A DNA stretch of 64,000 bases from Flavobacterium lindanitolerans (GCF_002846575.1 NZ_PJND01000008.1:1-64000), one strand, 5' to 3'. Numbered from the stretch's first letter, positions 46,272-56,224 are shown. A program made the numbers and translations. The notes: a model not told the origin generated them from the letters alone.

Positions 46272-48281
46272 ATGTCACAAGTAACCCCTCTTGGCTACCC
46301 ACACGCTGGAGCCGGAACCGTAGAAATTCTTTTGGAGAAAGAAGATGGAGCAGATTTCGCAGTCCTTTTTTCTCCGGACCCGAACAACATGCTTTTAAGA
46401 GATAACGGATTGCCAATGCAGTTCTATTATTATCCGAAGTATCCAAGACTATCCAAACATCCTGACGGAAGATTTAAATTCTCTATGCAGGTATTCAAAT
46501 CGGAAGCAGACGGTACTACTGTAATTGGTGCCGAAGGACTTGAAGAAGAAGCAGGAGCCTATACAACACTTACCAGTACTATTGACCTGCCGGAAGCATT
46601 GCTGAAAAAAGCAATCGACAAATTAAAAATCAAACTGGATGCCGAATACAAAAGCCAGAGAACTTCAAAACTATTCGGACTCTTCTCTTTCCTGAGAGGT
46701 GTCGATAAAGATTTTAACGCTACAAACGTAAGGCCGATACAGCTAACGGAAAACACTATTGCCATGCACGTAGTGGGTGAAAAATCCCAAAGCAATCCTT
46801 TTGGAGGCTCCAACCCTTGGTCATTTAATATTCAGGGAGAAGGCAGCGGAACCACTTTTGGACTTGGCGATAATGCCCTTTCTATCTTAATGGGAAGAAA
46901 CAGTGCCTCATTGGTTAGAAGTGCTTTAGAAAATGGTACCAATAACCTGGTTGTTGAAAACAATATTAAGTATAAAGCTTATATGCCAACAACTGAAATC
47001 AAGGTTACTGTAAATGCCAAAAAAGTACACAACTATTTCTCTTCCAAATTCAGTGCAGGAATCAGCTGGTTCCGTGTCAACTGGGAACATGAATATGAAA
47101 AAATTGTAACAGAAGGCGGTATCACAACCGAAATCATTACAGATAATCAGTTCTCTGATGCCGAAAGAAAAAAAGTGGAAGAACAGCTGATGACAAAGGC
47201 CAGGGACTTTGCTTTTGAATTGTTGAGAAAGCAGATACTGGATCCAACCGATAAGAATTTTGGAGGTGAAACTTCAGAATCGGAAAAACTTCTTAATATC
47301 TGGAACCAGGGAGCCAGTATGGGATTCAGCTTAAAGTCCGGCCAACAGGTTAGAGAAGTGAATTTCACAGACAGTATCCGATTCTCTTCTATTGAAGTGT
47401 TAAGCTCAAAAATCAGCGGTAACCTTACTCCTCTTACATTAAAGTCCGGAACTGAAGCCAAAACAGAACTGAAAAAATACATCTCTGAAATCCAATTGGA
47501 TGAAGATTTTTCAAAAGTTCAGGTAATTGCTTCTTTGAACGGAGGATTAATCAAATTAGACAAAGACAGCGACATCGTCAATGACAGTCCTGTAAGCCAG
47601 GTTTCTATTGAAGTGGGCTATCCTGATTCTAAAGGGAAAATTATCTGGAAAAGTTCCGGAAGAATGATTGCTCCGGAAGGCACTCCGTATGTAAAAACCA
47701 CAAGCAGAGCCGGCAAAGAAATCGATGCCATCTTCCCTGCTACCTGGAACGACAAATCCAAAGAAAAAAATGCTTTCGTTTTTGACTTTGTAAAAAACAA
47801 CGGAGCAAGCAAGGTTAAGGTAAGACAGAATATTATGTACGAAAAAGACAAACGGGTAAAACTGAAAGACACTGTCAATGAATATGAATTTGAAGGTACT
47901 AAAATCTTCATTCCGCTATTGGTTCAGAACATGATTAATTACAACCTGTCTACTGAAGAATTGTTTGAATCAGATACGCTGGAAGTCACATTCAAAGCAG
48001 ACAAAATGGCGACTAAAAAGTTCAAATTCACAGCAGATAACTATGAGGAAATGCTTCCTTATAAGGCCTGGTATGAATTAGACTATAACATCAAGCCTAC
48101 AGAATACAAAGTAAAATATACCTGTAAGGGCAAGATTGGTAAAAAAGCTAAAAAGGTTACCATTTCAACAGATTACCAAAAAATAGATTATCTGGAAGGT
48201 GATATCTTATTTGAAATTCCAACAGGAACAGATGCGCAAAATGCCGACATCGAAAAAATAAGAGCTCCATTCATGGAATAG
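46272..48281 (+). CDS. Large unrecognised protein A of the endolysin cassette
   Basis: 669 residues, no signal peptide, no membrane segment. N-terminal 90 residues (VTPLGYPHAGAGTVEILLEKEDGADFAVLFSP, DNGLPMQFYYYPKYPRLSKHPDGRFKFSM) form a beta-rich block. The central part is beta-rich with a Lys-rich stretch, and the C-terminal third holds repeated acidic/basic strands (KKFKFTADNYEEM, TEYKVKYTCKGKIGKK). Not matched to any family from memory. It heads a cassette with a large protein, a muramidase and a small protein; a hairpin terminator lies after it, so part of its transcript ends there. Confidence 0.75.
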   Translation: MSQVTPLGYPHAGAGTVEILLEKEDGADFAVLFSPDPNNMLLRDNGLPMQFYYYPKYPRLSKHPDGRFKFSMQVFKSEADGTTVIGAEGLEEEAGAYTTLTSTIDLPEALLKKAIDKLKIKLDAEYKSQRTSKLFGLFSFLRGVDKDFNATNVRPIQLTENTIAMHVVGEKSQSNPFGGSNPWSFNIQGEGSGTTFGLGDNALSILMGRNSASLVRSALENGTNNLVVENNIKYKAYMPTTEIKVTVNAKKVHNYFSSKFSAGISWFRVNWEHEYEKIVTEGGITTEIITDNQFSDAERKKVEEQLMTKARDFAFELLRKQILDPTDKNFGGETSESEKLLNIWNQGASMGFSLKSGQQVREVNFTDSIRFSSIEVLSSKISGNLTPLTLKSGTEAKTELKKYISEIQLDEDFSKVQVIASLNGGLIKLDKDSDIVNDSPVSQVSIEVGYPDSKGKIIWKSSGRMIAPEGTPYVKTTSRAGKEIDAIFPATWNDKSKEKNAFVFDFVKNNGASKVKVRQNIMYEKDKRVKLKDTVNEYEFEGTKIFIPLLVQNMINYNLSTEELFESDTLEVTFKADKMATKKFKFTADNYEEMLPYKAWYELDYNIKPTEYKVKYTCKGKIGKKAKKVTISTDYQKIDYLEGDILFEIPTGTDAQNADIEKIRAPFME

Positions 48282-48297
48282 TATTTTTTAAACAGTT

Positions 48298-48325
48298 ACA
48301 AAAGGGACAAATGTCCCTTTTGTTT
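48298..48325 (+). terminator. Perfect hairpin between the two large genes
   Basis: ACAAAAGGGACA / TGTCCCTTTTGT is a 12-bp perfect stem with AA between, followed by TT. It likely attenuates readthrough from protein A into protein B. The ATG at 48311 lies inside it and is therefore an unlikely start. Confidence 0.75.
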
Positions 48326-48358
48326 ACTAAAACCCAAAGATTCTCAAAATTAGAAATC

Positions 48359-50506
48359 ATGCCTGACTTAAAAACCTTTAAACTGGAAGGAACAAAACTG
48401 GTTCCTACCAATCGATTCAATCTGGAACCCGCAAAGCCGAGTAACTCATTTACTACGGTCGTAAGTCCTGATGCACCTTTCACTGTTATTGAACATCCTA
48501 TTATCCATTCTATCAATATTGACAGACCTGTCATAGGTATCCTTCCAATCAACAGCTATTTTCCTTTAATCGATGGAGATACGGCAATAGATGAAAGTGC
48601 CTCTTTTAAAGACTATAGCGATAGCAATATCATCCTGCTTTTCCCCGAAATTGAAATAGCACCAAACAACAATACGCTTTTCTATTATGAAAATGTGTTG
48701 GATAAATCCGGAAAAAACAGCGGACTTATGGGAAGGGTGACACTCAAATACACCATTAAAAACAAGCCGTTAAAAGCCAATGAAAAGAATATTGCCCTAA
48801 ACCTGAAGGAAGCTGTATTAAACCTCAAAATAAAAGACGACAGTATCAAGATTAACGGCATAGTAACACCCGAAAAAAATGAAATCCAGTTTGATTTAAA
48901 GGATGAAGCTGTCAAAATCGCATTTCTTAACCTGATTACCCAAATCAATAACCTCAAAAGTAGTATCGACCTGTTTTTTGAATTTAAAGGCTATTCCAAA
49001 TTCAGGAAGAATTTTTTAGTAGCCCGGAATATCGGTTCCATAAAAAACCTGAAATTCTTCGGAAACGAACCAGGAACAGAAAACATAAGGACACCAAAAG
49101 CATCCATCCTAAGCAATCCGCTCGTCATCAAATCAAATGCCCCGAATACCATAATCTCAAGACGTTCGATATTGGAAATTCAAAAGGAAAACCACATGAA
49201 TACGGATGTACAGGCAGAACTGGTAAAAAGTACTTTTCTCCTGCGGGTAAACAAAACGTTGAACTATCCTCTGTCTTCAGATACTGCTACAAGCCTTTAT
49301 AAAACCATTGGCGGCGGTTTTATCAATAATCCATTCAACCTCAATGAAGATTTTTCCCAATTCAGGCAAATCTTTGTTCCGGGAGTCCATTTCAGCAAAC
49401 TTTCCATCTACAAATCCACATTACAACCCAACACCTTTTTGCTTATCTCAAAAACATACGGGCTATCACGCGACCTCGATACCATGAAACCTTGTATTTC
49501 TACCATATTTCATGCTTATGAAGACGGAACGAGTACCCAGGAAGAAATCTCTAAAATCAGCTTTCAGTTTGCCTTAGGGCCCAACCTGTCCGAATATGAT
49601 TTGGCGAAACTGAAAATTGAATTGCTGCAAAACAATTACATAGACGGCGATAAGACCGATTATTTTGAAAAAGTCCAGTTTCTTTTTCCTAATGACATCG
49701 AATCCGATTATGAAATCAGTGGTAATTATTTCCTGCAACAGTCTGATATCTCTACAGACGGCAAGCATTTCCTGTTCAATCTGTCAACGGAAAACCTTTC
49801 GGAAGCCAGTATATTGATTAATGCCCTGAACAACACCATATCCCAATTCGCAAATATCAATTTCAGGCACAAAGAAATCAAAGACACCAGCATTATTGAA
49901 CTCAATCTCGAAAAAACGATTGGTGAAATGATTGAATCTGTAATTGACAATACCTCCAAAACAATTAAAATCAGTAACAAGTCCATCTCAAAATGCAGGC
50001 TTAATTCCGTCTTATTTGTCAATAACGAAAATGCTGCCTATTTCAACAGCACCTATTTCAACAAATTTCCTGACTTAATCAGTAGTGAAAGTAAGATTTT
50101 AGATAGTATCGCCTTAAATCCTAATACCAAATCATCTACGGTAAAAAATATTTTTTTTGATTTTGAAAGTATTGAAGATATCAGTTCCGAATTCAGCCAG
50201 ATTGTTTCCCAATCCACCAGCTACAACCGCTACCTGCAAATTGAAATCAAAAAACAGAAAGCCGCTACTTCCAAAATCACTATGGAACTGCTTGTGGAAC
50301 AAACCGGAAGCCGATTCACCATTGAAAAATTAAAAGCTGAATTTGCTATTCCGGTATTATTCAATTTTATCGTCAAGAACAGCATTTCAACCAATACGCT
50401 GTTATCCTATAAGGTAAACTACTTTGACAAGAACGACAACCTTGTCAAATCGCAAAATCATGTGTTCGATTACTCTACCTCATCTAAAATAACCATTAAC
50501 CAATGA
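48359..50506 (+). CDS. Large unrecognised protein B of the endolysin cassette
   Basis: Start set at 48359 (MPDLKTFKLEGTKLV), because the ATG at 48311 is in the hairpin; 715 residues. No signal peptide and no membrane segment. Many short beta strands (SDSNIILLFPEIEIAPNN, FSQFRQIFVPGVHFSKLS, RYLQIEIKKQKAATS) with acidic turns. No known family recalled. It overlaps the muramidase start by ATGA, so the two are made together. Weak resemblance to protein A in the N-terminal region is a guess. Confidence 0.75.
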   Translation: MPDLKTFKLEGTKLVPTNRFNLEPAKPSNSFTTVVSPDAPFTVIEHPIIHSINIDRPVIGILPINSYFPLIDGDTAIDESASFKDYSDSNIILLFPEIEIAPNNNTLFYYENVLDKSGKNSGLMGRVTLKYTIKNKPLKANEKNIALNLKEAVLNLKIKDDSIKINGIVTPEKNEIQFDLKDEAVKIAFLNLITQINNLKSSIDLFFEFKGYSKFRKNFLVARNIGSIKNLKFFGNEPGTENIRTPKASILSNPLVIKSNAPNTIISRRSILEIQKENHMNTDVQAELVKSTFLLRVNKTLNYPLSSDTATSLYKTIGGGFINNPFNLNEDFSQFRQIFVPGVHFSKLSIYKSTLQPNTFLLISKTYGLSRDLDTMKPCISTIFHAYEDGTSTQEEISKISFQFALGPNLSEYDLAKLKIELLQNNYIDGDKTDYFEKVQFLFPNDIESDYEISGNYFLQQSDISTDGKHFLFNLSTENLSEASILINALNNTISQFANINFRHKEIKDTSIIELNLEKTIGEMIESVIDNTSKTIKISNKSISKCRLNSVLFVNNENAAYFNSTYFNKFPDLISSESKILDSIALNPNTKSSTVKNIFFDFESIEDISSEFSQIVSQSTSYNRYLQIEIKKQKAATSKITMELLVEQTGSRFTIEKLKAEFAIPVLFNFIVKNSISTNTLLSYKVNYFDKNDNLVKSQNHVFDYSTSSKITINQ

Positions 50507-51327
50507 AAACAATTCGATTAGGAACAAAGTCGGCAGAAGTAAATTACCTGAATGAACTCCTGCAAAAATTAGGATATCCGCTGCTGGTATCCAATTACTT
50601 CAGTCCGGAAACCGAAAAGGCCGTGAGAAATTTCCAGCTAAGCCATTCTTTGGTTGTGGATGGAATTGTAGGGATTAAAACCTGGTCCAGACTCTTAGAG
50701 ATTGCCAATGTTGGATATGCTTCCAACAACAAACTGCTTTCTGAACAGAATCTTATGGATTTTGCCAGTTTTCACAATCTGGAACTTGCCATTGTAAAAG
50801 CAGTCAATGAAGTAGAAAGCGGCGGAAAAGGTTTTCTTGTTGACGGACGCCCAAAGATTTTATTTGAAGGACATGTCTTTTGGAGAGAATTAGACAAGAG
50901 GAATATTAATTGTAGTAATTATGTAAATAATGATACTCAAAATATTTTATATCAAAGCTATACTAAAAAATATTATCTAGGTGGTTCAGGTGAATATGAC
51001 CGTTTGGAAAAAGCCGCCGACCTAAACCCCAATGCTCTTTTTAGGGAAGCAGCTTACTGTTCGGCTTCCTGGGGATTGTACCAAATCATGGGATTCAACG
51101 CTCCATCATTAGGCTATGCGAGCATAGACGAATTTGTAGAGAAAATGTACCTGAACGAAGGTGAACACTTAAAAGCTTTCGGACTGTTTCTGGAGCAAAA
51201 CAATCTTATCAGGCTACTAAAAAACAAGAATTGGGCAGAATTTGCTCTTAGGTACAACGGAAAAGGCTATAAAACCAACAGATATGATGAAAAGCTGATA
51301 AAGGCTTATGCCAGATATTCCTCTTGA
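50503..51327 (+). CDS. N-acetylmuramidase with peptidoglycan-binding domain (endolysin-like)
   Basis: 274 residues. PG_binding_1 domain (about 3-65: SAEVNYLNELLQKLGY, FSPETEKAVRNFQLSHSLVVDGIVGIKTW), followed by an N-acetylmuramidase domain of the DUF3380/PF11860 type: AIVKAVNEVESGGKGFL with the likely catalytic Glu near residue 106, ILFEGHVFWRELDKR, CSASWGLYQIMGFNA and FALRYNGKGYK. It lacks a signal peptide, like phage endolysins. It cuts the glycan chain of peptidoglycan. Coupled to protein B. Confidence 0.93.
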   Translation: MKTIRLGTKSAEVNYLNELLQKLGYPLLVSNYFSPETEKAVRNFQLSHSLVVDGIVGIKTWSRLLEIANVGYASNNKLLSEQNLMDFASFHNLELAIVKAVNEVESGGKGFLVDGRPKILFEGHVFWRELDKRNINCSNYVNNDTQNILYQSYTKKYYLGGSGEYDRLEKAADLNPNALFREAAYCSASWGLYQIMGFNAPSLGYASIDEFVEKMYLNEGEHLKAFGLFLEQNNLIRLLKNKNWAEFALRYNGKGYKTNRYDEKLIKAYARYSS

Positions 51328-51355
51328 AACAATAAAAACAACAAAACCGCATACT

Positions 51356-51730
51356 ATGAACCCATCTGTAAACCAAATGATTGCCACTTTATCCAATAGA
51401 GTCTTACGTTTTGAAAAAGCAAACAGCGACAGAGATTATTCCGGCGGCGGCTGGTATGAAGAAACAAAATATGCCCTTTTTTTATATCCGGACTTTACCG
51501 TACTCTATATTCTGGAATCCTTTAGCAGCGTATCTGGCGGAGGACTTTACCTGCCCAATAAGAACACCCAGGAATATAAGGGCACATGGAATGTCTGTGA
51601 AGAAAACCAAAAAATATGCCTCCATTTGACATTTGAAGATAATTCCTCTCAAAAAATAGAAACTGAAAATTTAGGTTATGGCATTCAGAAATTAGGAAAC
51701 CAAGTCTGGAACCGATATCTTATTAGCTGA
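51356..51730 (+). CDS. Small protein at the end of the endolysin cassette
   Basis: Start at 51356 (MNPSVNQMIATLSNRV); the earlier ATG at 51308 overlaps the muramidase gene and adds an odd N-terminus. 124 residues, no signal peptide. Mostly beta strands (KYALFLYPDFTVLYILESFSS, GGGLYLPNKN, YKGTWNVCEENQKICLHLTF), maybe a small barrel. It starts 29 bases after the muramidase stop. It could be an immunity or regulatory protein for the muramidase, but nothing in the sequence shows it. Confidence 0.65.
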   Translation: MNPSVNQMIATLSNRVLRFEKANSDRDYSGGGWYEETKYALFLYPDFTVLYILESFSSVSGGGLYLPNKNTQEYKGTWNVCEENQKICLHLTFEDNSSQKIETENLGYGIQKLGNQVWNRYLIS

Positions 51731-51824
51731 ATAATTAACAAATAAAAAAGATTTCTAATTCCATTCTCATAATTATTTACTTTTTATTCAAAAATGTATT
51801 TAATTTGTATAAAAACACAAAATC

Positions 51825-52685
51825 ATGAAATGGCAAGGCAGACGTCAAAGTGACAATATGGAGGACCGAAGAGGTCTGGGTTCAACAGGCAAAGTAGTTG
51901 CAGGAGGTGGACTTATTGGAATTATCATTTTATTAATTAACATTTTTGGAGGCGAAAGCGCCCAAAATCTTGCTCCTATTTTAGAACAAATGCAACAAGG
52001 ACAATCGGCACCAACCGAATCCAGAGAACTGACTCCTAAAGAAAAAGAAGAAGGAGAGTTTGTAAATGCACTGCTTGTTGATAATGAAGATGTCTGGACG
52101 GAAATTTTTAAAGAAAATGGTTGGACTTACAAAGCTCCAAAATTGGTTTTGTTTAGCGGACAGGTAAGTACTGCCTGCGGTGGTGCCAGTTCTGCTTCTG
52201 GCCCATTCTACTGTCCGGGTGACCAAAAGGTATATATGGACATGACTTTCTTTGACGAATTAAAATCAAAATTTGGGGCCAAAGGCGGCGATTTTGCCGT
52301 AGCCTATGTAGTAGCGCATGAAATTGGGCATCACGTGCAGACATTGTTAGGAACCTCAGCCAAAATGAGACAGATGCAGCAAGGACTAAGCGAAGCCGAA
52401 GCCAATAAGCTTTCCGTAGCCTTAGAACTCCAGGCCGATTTCTATGCCGGTGTATGGACGCACTATAATGAACAGATGAAACAAATCTTAGAACCCGGCG
52501 ATATTGAAGAAGCTTTAAGTGCCGCGAATGCTGTTGGTGATGATGCCATTCAAAAGAAAATGCAAGGACAGGTTGTTCCCGATTCTTTTACGCACGGCAC
52601 GTCTGAACAGCGAATGTATTGGTTTAATAAAGGATTTAAGTCCGGAGATATAAAGCAAGGCGATACTTTTGCTGAAATACGATAA
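51825..52685 (+). CDS. Neutral zinc metallopeptidase, YpfJ family
   Basis: 286 residues. N-terminal WQGRRQSDNMEDRRG, one membrane helix (about 29-43), and a C-terminal domain with the gluzincin motif HEIGHH (His165, Glu166, His169) followed by LELQADFYAG. It belongs to the YpfJ/KPN_02809 family, whose substrates are not known. The catalytic part carries GQVSTACGGASSASGPFYCPGDQKVYMD, typical of the family. Own terminator. Confidence 0.92.
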   Translation: MKWQGRRQSDNMEDRRGLGSTGKVVAGGGLIGIIILLINIFGGESAQNLAPILEQMQQGQSAPTESRELTPKEKEEGEFVNALLVDNEDVWTEIFKENGWTYKAPKLVLFSGQVSTACGGASSASGPFYCPGDQKVYMDMTFFDELKSKFGAKGGDFAVAYVVAHEIGHHVQTLLGTSAKMRQMQQGLSEAEANKLSVALELQADFYAGVWTHYNEQMKQILEPGDIEEALSAANAVGDDAIQKKMQGQVVPDSFTHGTSEQRMYWFNKGFKSGDIKQGDTFAEIR

Positions 52686-52691
52686 AAATAT

Positions 52692-52718
52692 AAAAGACTC
52701 GGTTTCGGGTCTTTTTTT
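52692..52718 (+). terminator. Terminator of the metallopeptidase gene
   Basis: AAAAGAC / GTCTTTT stem around a CGGTTTCG-type loop with T-run, close after the stop. Confidence 0.75.
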
Positions 52719-52746
52719 ATAAGCATGCATCTCCTACATTTGAAAA

Positions 52747-53286
52747 ATGAGCATGGGACTTACTTTTAGAGAACTAAAAAAAACTGAACTGATTACCATC
52801 AAAGAGATTAATCGTTCAGAAATAATCCACGAAATTTACAAATATGTAAACGGAGTGCTGATTCTCAAACCCGAATATTGTGTTGTGGAAGCTTTTGACC
52901 CTAAAGAACTGGAATATATTATGGCTTCACAGAACCGTATTCTTGAAGAAGGAGGAAAAGTTATCGGTGCTTTTGACAACGATATGATTGCAGGTGTAGC
53001 TTCCGTTGAAAACAAAAAAAGAGGAATCCGTTCAGAATATTGCAAGATGGACATTCTGTATGTCAGTGCTGATTACAGAGGAAAAAGAATTGGCCACAAA
53101 CTGATTGAGGAATGTAAAAAAATTGCATTGGATTTTGGAGCAAAAAAACTCTACATTTCTGCTACGCCAACGAAGGCAACTATTGATTTTTATAGAAATG
53201 AAGGTGCTGTTATAACCGAAGAAATTGATTCCGATTTATTTAAGCTTGAACCTCTTGATATCCATCTTGAAATAGATTTGACTTAA
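52747..53286 (+). CDS. GNAT family N-acetyltransferase
   Basis: 179 residues. The acetyl-CoA motif is seen in LYVSADYRGKRIGHKLIEECKKIALDFGAKKLYISATPTKATIDFYRNEG. The N-terminal strand (ITIKEINRSEIIHEIYKYVNG) also fits. Substrate cannot be predicted. An alternative start is the third codon. It converges with comM, 7 bases apart. Confidence 0.9.
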   Translation: MSMGLTFRELKKTELITIKEINRSEIIHEIYKYVNGVLILKPEYCVVEAFDPKELEYIMASQNRILEEGGKVIGAFDNDMIAGVASVENKKRGIRSEYCKMDILYVSADYRGKRIGHKLIEECKKIALDFGAKKLYISATPTKATIDFYRNEGAVITEEIDSDLFKLEPLDIHLEIDLT

Positions 53287-53293
53287 TACCATA

Positions 53294-54829
53294 TTACCCC
53301 AACCAACCTTCCCTATCCAAGCTCCTGTATTGAATGGCTTCCGCTATATGGTGCGAACTTATGTCGGTAGCATTTTCCAAATCAGCTATTGTACGTGCTA
53401 CTTTTAATATCCGGTCATAGGCCCTGGCGGAAAGATTCAACCTCTCCATAGCCGATTTTAATAATTCCTTCGAATTCTCGTCTAATGGGCAAAACTCACG
53501 AATCAGTCGGGTTGACATCTGTGCATTGTAATTTACTTTTTCATTGTCCGAAAACCGAAATACCTGAATTTCTCTTGCCTTGATTACCCGTTCCCGGATA
53601 CTGGCACTGCTTTCTGCTTTTCTTTCTTCAGAGAGTTTATCAAAAGGAACCGGCGTTACTTCAATATGGATATCAATCCTGTCCAGCAAAGGCCCTGAAA
53701 TTTTATTCAGATAACGGCTCGTTTCATGAGGCGATGATGAAATGGAAGACTCCGAATTATTAAAAAAACCACTCGGACTTGGATTCATACTGGCAACCAA
53801 CATAAACGATGACGGATAGGTTATGGTAAATTTTGCCCTTGAAATAGTAACTTCCCTGTCTTCTAAAGGCTGACGCATGACTTCCAATACTTCCCGTTTG
53901 AATTCCGGCAATTCGTCCAAAAACAATACGCCATTATGTGCCATTGAAATTTCTCCGGGCTGTGGGTAACTTCCTCCTCCAACTAATGCCACATTAGAAA
54001 TGGTATGGTGCGGACTTCGGAATGGTCGCTGGCTCATCAATCCGGCTTCTTTTATTTTTCCCGCTACACTGTGAATTTTTGTGGTTTCAAGTGCTTCCCG
54101 TAAAGTCATGGGCGGTAAAATACTGGGCAAACGTTTTGCCAACATTGTTTTACCGGCGCCTGGCGGACCAATCAATATAATATTGTGTCCTCCGGCTGCT
54201 GCAATTTCCATACAGCGTTTAATGGACTCCTGCCCTTTTACATCGCTAAAATCAGACTCCGGAAATTCTAAAGTCTTATAAAACTCCGCTCTGGTATCAA
54301 AAACGGCAGGAACTATGTTTCCCTTACCTTCAAAAAAATCAATGACTTGCTGTACATTTTCAACGCCATATACTTCAAGATCCGAAACAATTGCAGCTTC
54401 TTTTAAGTTCTGTTTTGGCAGAAAAAAACCCTTAAAACCTTCTTCTTTAGCTTTGATTGCAATGGGCAGAGCTCCGCGAATTGGCTGCAGGCTTCCATCT
54501 AGCGAAAGTTCTCCCATAATAACATAACGGTCCACCTCATCAGATTGTAACTGACCAGATGCCACAAGAATGCCAATGGCCAAAGTCAGGTCGTAAGCAG
54601 AACCTTCCTTTCTTAAATCGGCCGGAGCCATGTTAATCGTGATTTTTTTTCCCGGCAGTTGGTAGCCGTTATTTTTTAATGCCGCAGCAATGCGATAACT
54701 GCTTTCCTTTATGGCATTATCCGGCAATCCTACCAGGTGGTAGCCTATGCCTTTATCGATATTTACTTCAATGGTGATTGTTGTGGCTTCTACGCCAAAA
54801 ACGGCGCTTCCATAAACTTTTACTAACAT
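53294..54829 (-). CDS. ComM/YifB family Mg-chelatase-like AAA ATPase
   Basis: 511 residues. N-terminal ChlI-like domain (VEVNIDKGIGYHLVGLPDNAIKES), AAA+ domain with Walker A GPPGAGKTMLAKRL near residue 219, HSVAGKI, LDELPEF, and a C-terminal domain with RAYDRILKVARTIADLEN. ComM promotes branch migration during natural transformation in Vibrio and Haemophilus. In this clade the role is less certain. No competence genes lie near. Confidence 0.94.
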   Translation of the reverse strand: MLVKVYGSAVFGVEATTITIEVNIDKGIGYHLVGLPDNAIKESSYRIAAALKNNGYQLPGKKITINMAPADLRKEGSAYDLTLAIGILVASGQLQSDEVDRYVIMGELSLDGSLQPIRGALPIAIKAKEEGFKGFFLPKQNLKEAAIVSDLEVYGVENVQQVIDFFEGKGNIVPAVFDTRAEFYKTLEFPESDFSDVKGQESIKRCMEIAAAGGHNIILIGPPGAGKTMLAKRLPSILPPMTLREALETTKIHSVAGKIKEAGLMSQRPFRSPHHTISNVALVGGGSYPQPGEISMAHNGVLFLDELPEFKREVLEVMRQPLEDREVTISRAKFTITYPSSFMLVASMNPSPSGFFNNSESSISSSPHETSRYLNKISGPLLDRIDIHIEVTPVPFDKLSEERKAESSASIRERVIKAREIQVFRFSDNEKVNYNAQMSTRLIREFCPLDENSKELLKSAMERLNLSARAYDRILKVARTIADLENATDISSHHIAEAIQYRSLDREGWLG

Positions 54830-55021
54830 GGCGTATACTAAATTAATTAAGCTAAAATACTAAATTTCTTATTTGGAAACAGGAAAAATTTCAGGAGCAA
54901 ATCTGTTAAACTCCATAGTAAATGTCGAACCAAATTAGAAATAGAATATTTTTATTGCGAAAACAAAAACCATTAACCCGTTTTTTTCGTATAAAAAGAC
55001 ATAACCTAATTTTTGCTTCAA

Positions 55022-56224
55022 ATGATTTTCCCTCAAATACCACACAATGAGAAGGAGCGTCTTGATGCCTTATTGGCTTATAAAATATTAGACAGCGCTC
55101 CGGAAAAAGATTTCGACGACATAGTCAAACTGGCTTCTGAAATCTGCCATACTCCTATTTCAACCATTACACTGGTTGATAAAGACCGTCAATGGTTCAA
55201 ATCAAAAATTGGCCTTGAATTTTCAGAAGGAGCCAGAGATACTTCTTTTTGTGCCCATACATTAAATAATCCACGCGAAATGATGATTGTGTCAGATTCG
55301 CTTGAAGACGACCGTTTTTATGACAATCCGAATGTTATCGGGCATCCGAATGTTAGGTGTTATGTTGGTGTGCCTTTAGTTGATCCGAACGGCCATGCTT
55401 TAGGTTCGTTGTGCGTTATTGACAACCAACCGAGAAATCTGGATAATTTCCAACTACTGGCCTTAGAAAAATTAGCCAATCAGGTTATCAATCTGCTGGA
55501 ATTAAGGAAAAAGAATTTCCAATTAATGGAAAACCATAACATGCTGCTTTCCAAATATAAAGATCTGGAGCAATTTGCTTCTATCGTTTCACATGATATC
55601 AAATCTCCTTTGAACAATATCATGATGTTGACACGGTTACTTCAGGAAAGCAATCATGACCAGCTTGACGGAGACGGAATGCAGATGCTGGGTTATATTT
55701 ACAAATCATCCGAAGAATTGAAAAAACTGGTAGATGCCATTTTAGAGTACTATAAATATGACAACGAACAGGTTATTGCCAATGAAAATATCAGGCTCAA
55801 TGACTTCATGCAATATCTCATTGATATACTGGATACTAAAAATGAATTTCAGTTCATACTCCCCGAAAAGAACCATAAGATTCGTTCCAATAAAATGGCT
55901 TTGGGACAGATTTTTTATAACCTCATCAGCAACAGTATAAAATACAACGATAAGCCAAAAGGCATCATCCATATTGATTTTTCTGAAACAGAAGATTTCA
56001 ATATTATTTCTATCGAAGACAATGGCTGCGGTATTGACAAAGCCAACCATCACAAAATCTTCAACATTTTTGAAACTTTAGGAAAAACAGACCGTTTCGA
56101 GGCAAAAGGCACCGGAATAGGACTTTCAACCGTACAAAAAATGGTACAGAAGTTAAACGGAAAAATAGAAATTGAATCGGAATTAGGGAAAGGAACCCGA
56201 TTCAAAGTATTCCTCAAAAAGTAA
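55022..56224 (+). CDS. GAF-domain sensor histidine kinase
   Basis: Start at 55022 (MIFPQIPHNEKERLD); a TTG at 55013 is possible. 400 residues, cytoplasmic, no membrane segment. GAF domain (about 10-160) with DRQWFKSKIG and SFCAHTLN, followed by HisKA with His191 in IVSHDIKSPLNNIM and HATPase_c with NLISNSIKYN and GTGIGLSTVQKM. It is an orphan kinase: no response regulator is next to it. The GAF class with FCAHT often binds small ligands or light pigments, not provable here. Confidence 0.92.
   Translation: MIFPQIPHNEKERLDALLAYKILDSAPEKDFDDIVKLASEICHTPISTITLVDKDRQWFKSKIGLEFSEGARDTSFCAHTLNNPREMMIVSDSLEDDRFYDNPNVIGHPNVRCYVGVPLVDPNGHALGSLCVIDNQPRNLDNFQLLALEKLANQVINLLELRKKNFQLMENHNMLLSKYKDLEQFASIVSHDIKSPLNNIMMLTRLLQESNHDQLDGDGMQMLGYIYKSSEELKKLVDAILEYYKYDNEQVIANENIRLNDFMQYLIDILDTKNEFQFILPEKNHKIRSNKMALGQIFYNLISNSIKYNDKPKGIIHIDFSETEDFNIISIEDNGCGIDKANHHKIFNIFETLGKTDRFEAKGTGIGLSTVQKMVQKLNGKIEIESELGKGTRFKVFLKK

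Noticed and set aside
46272..51730. Prophage or extracellular contractile injection system
   Set aside because: An endolysin-like gene is present, but no capsid, tail tube, sheath, baseplate, spike, portal, terminase or integrase gene was recognised around it.
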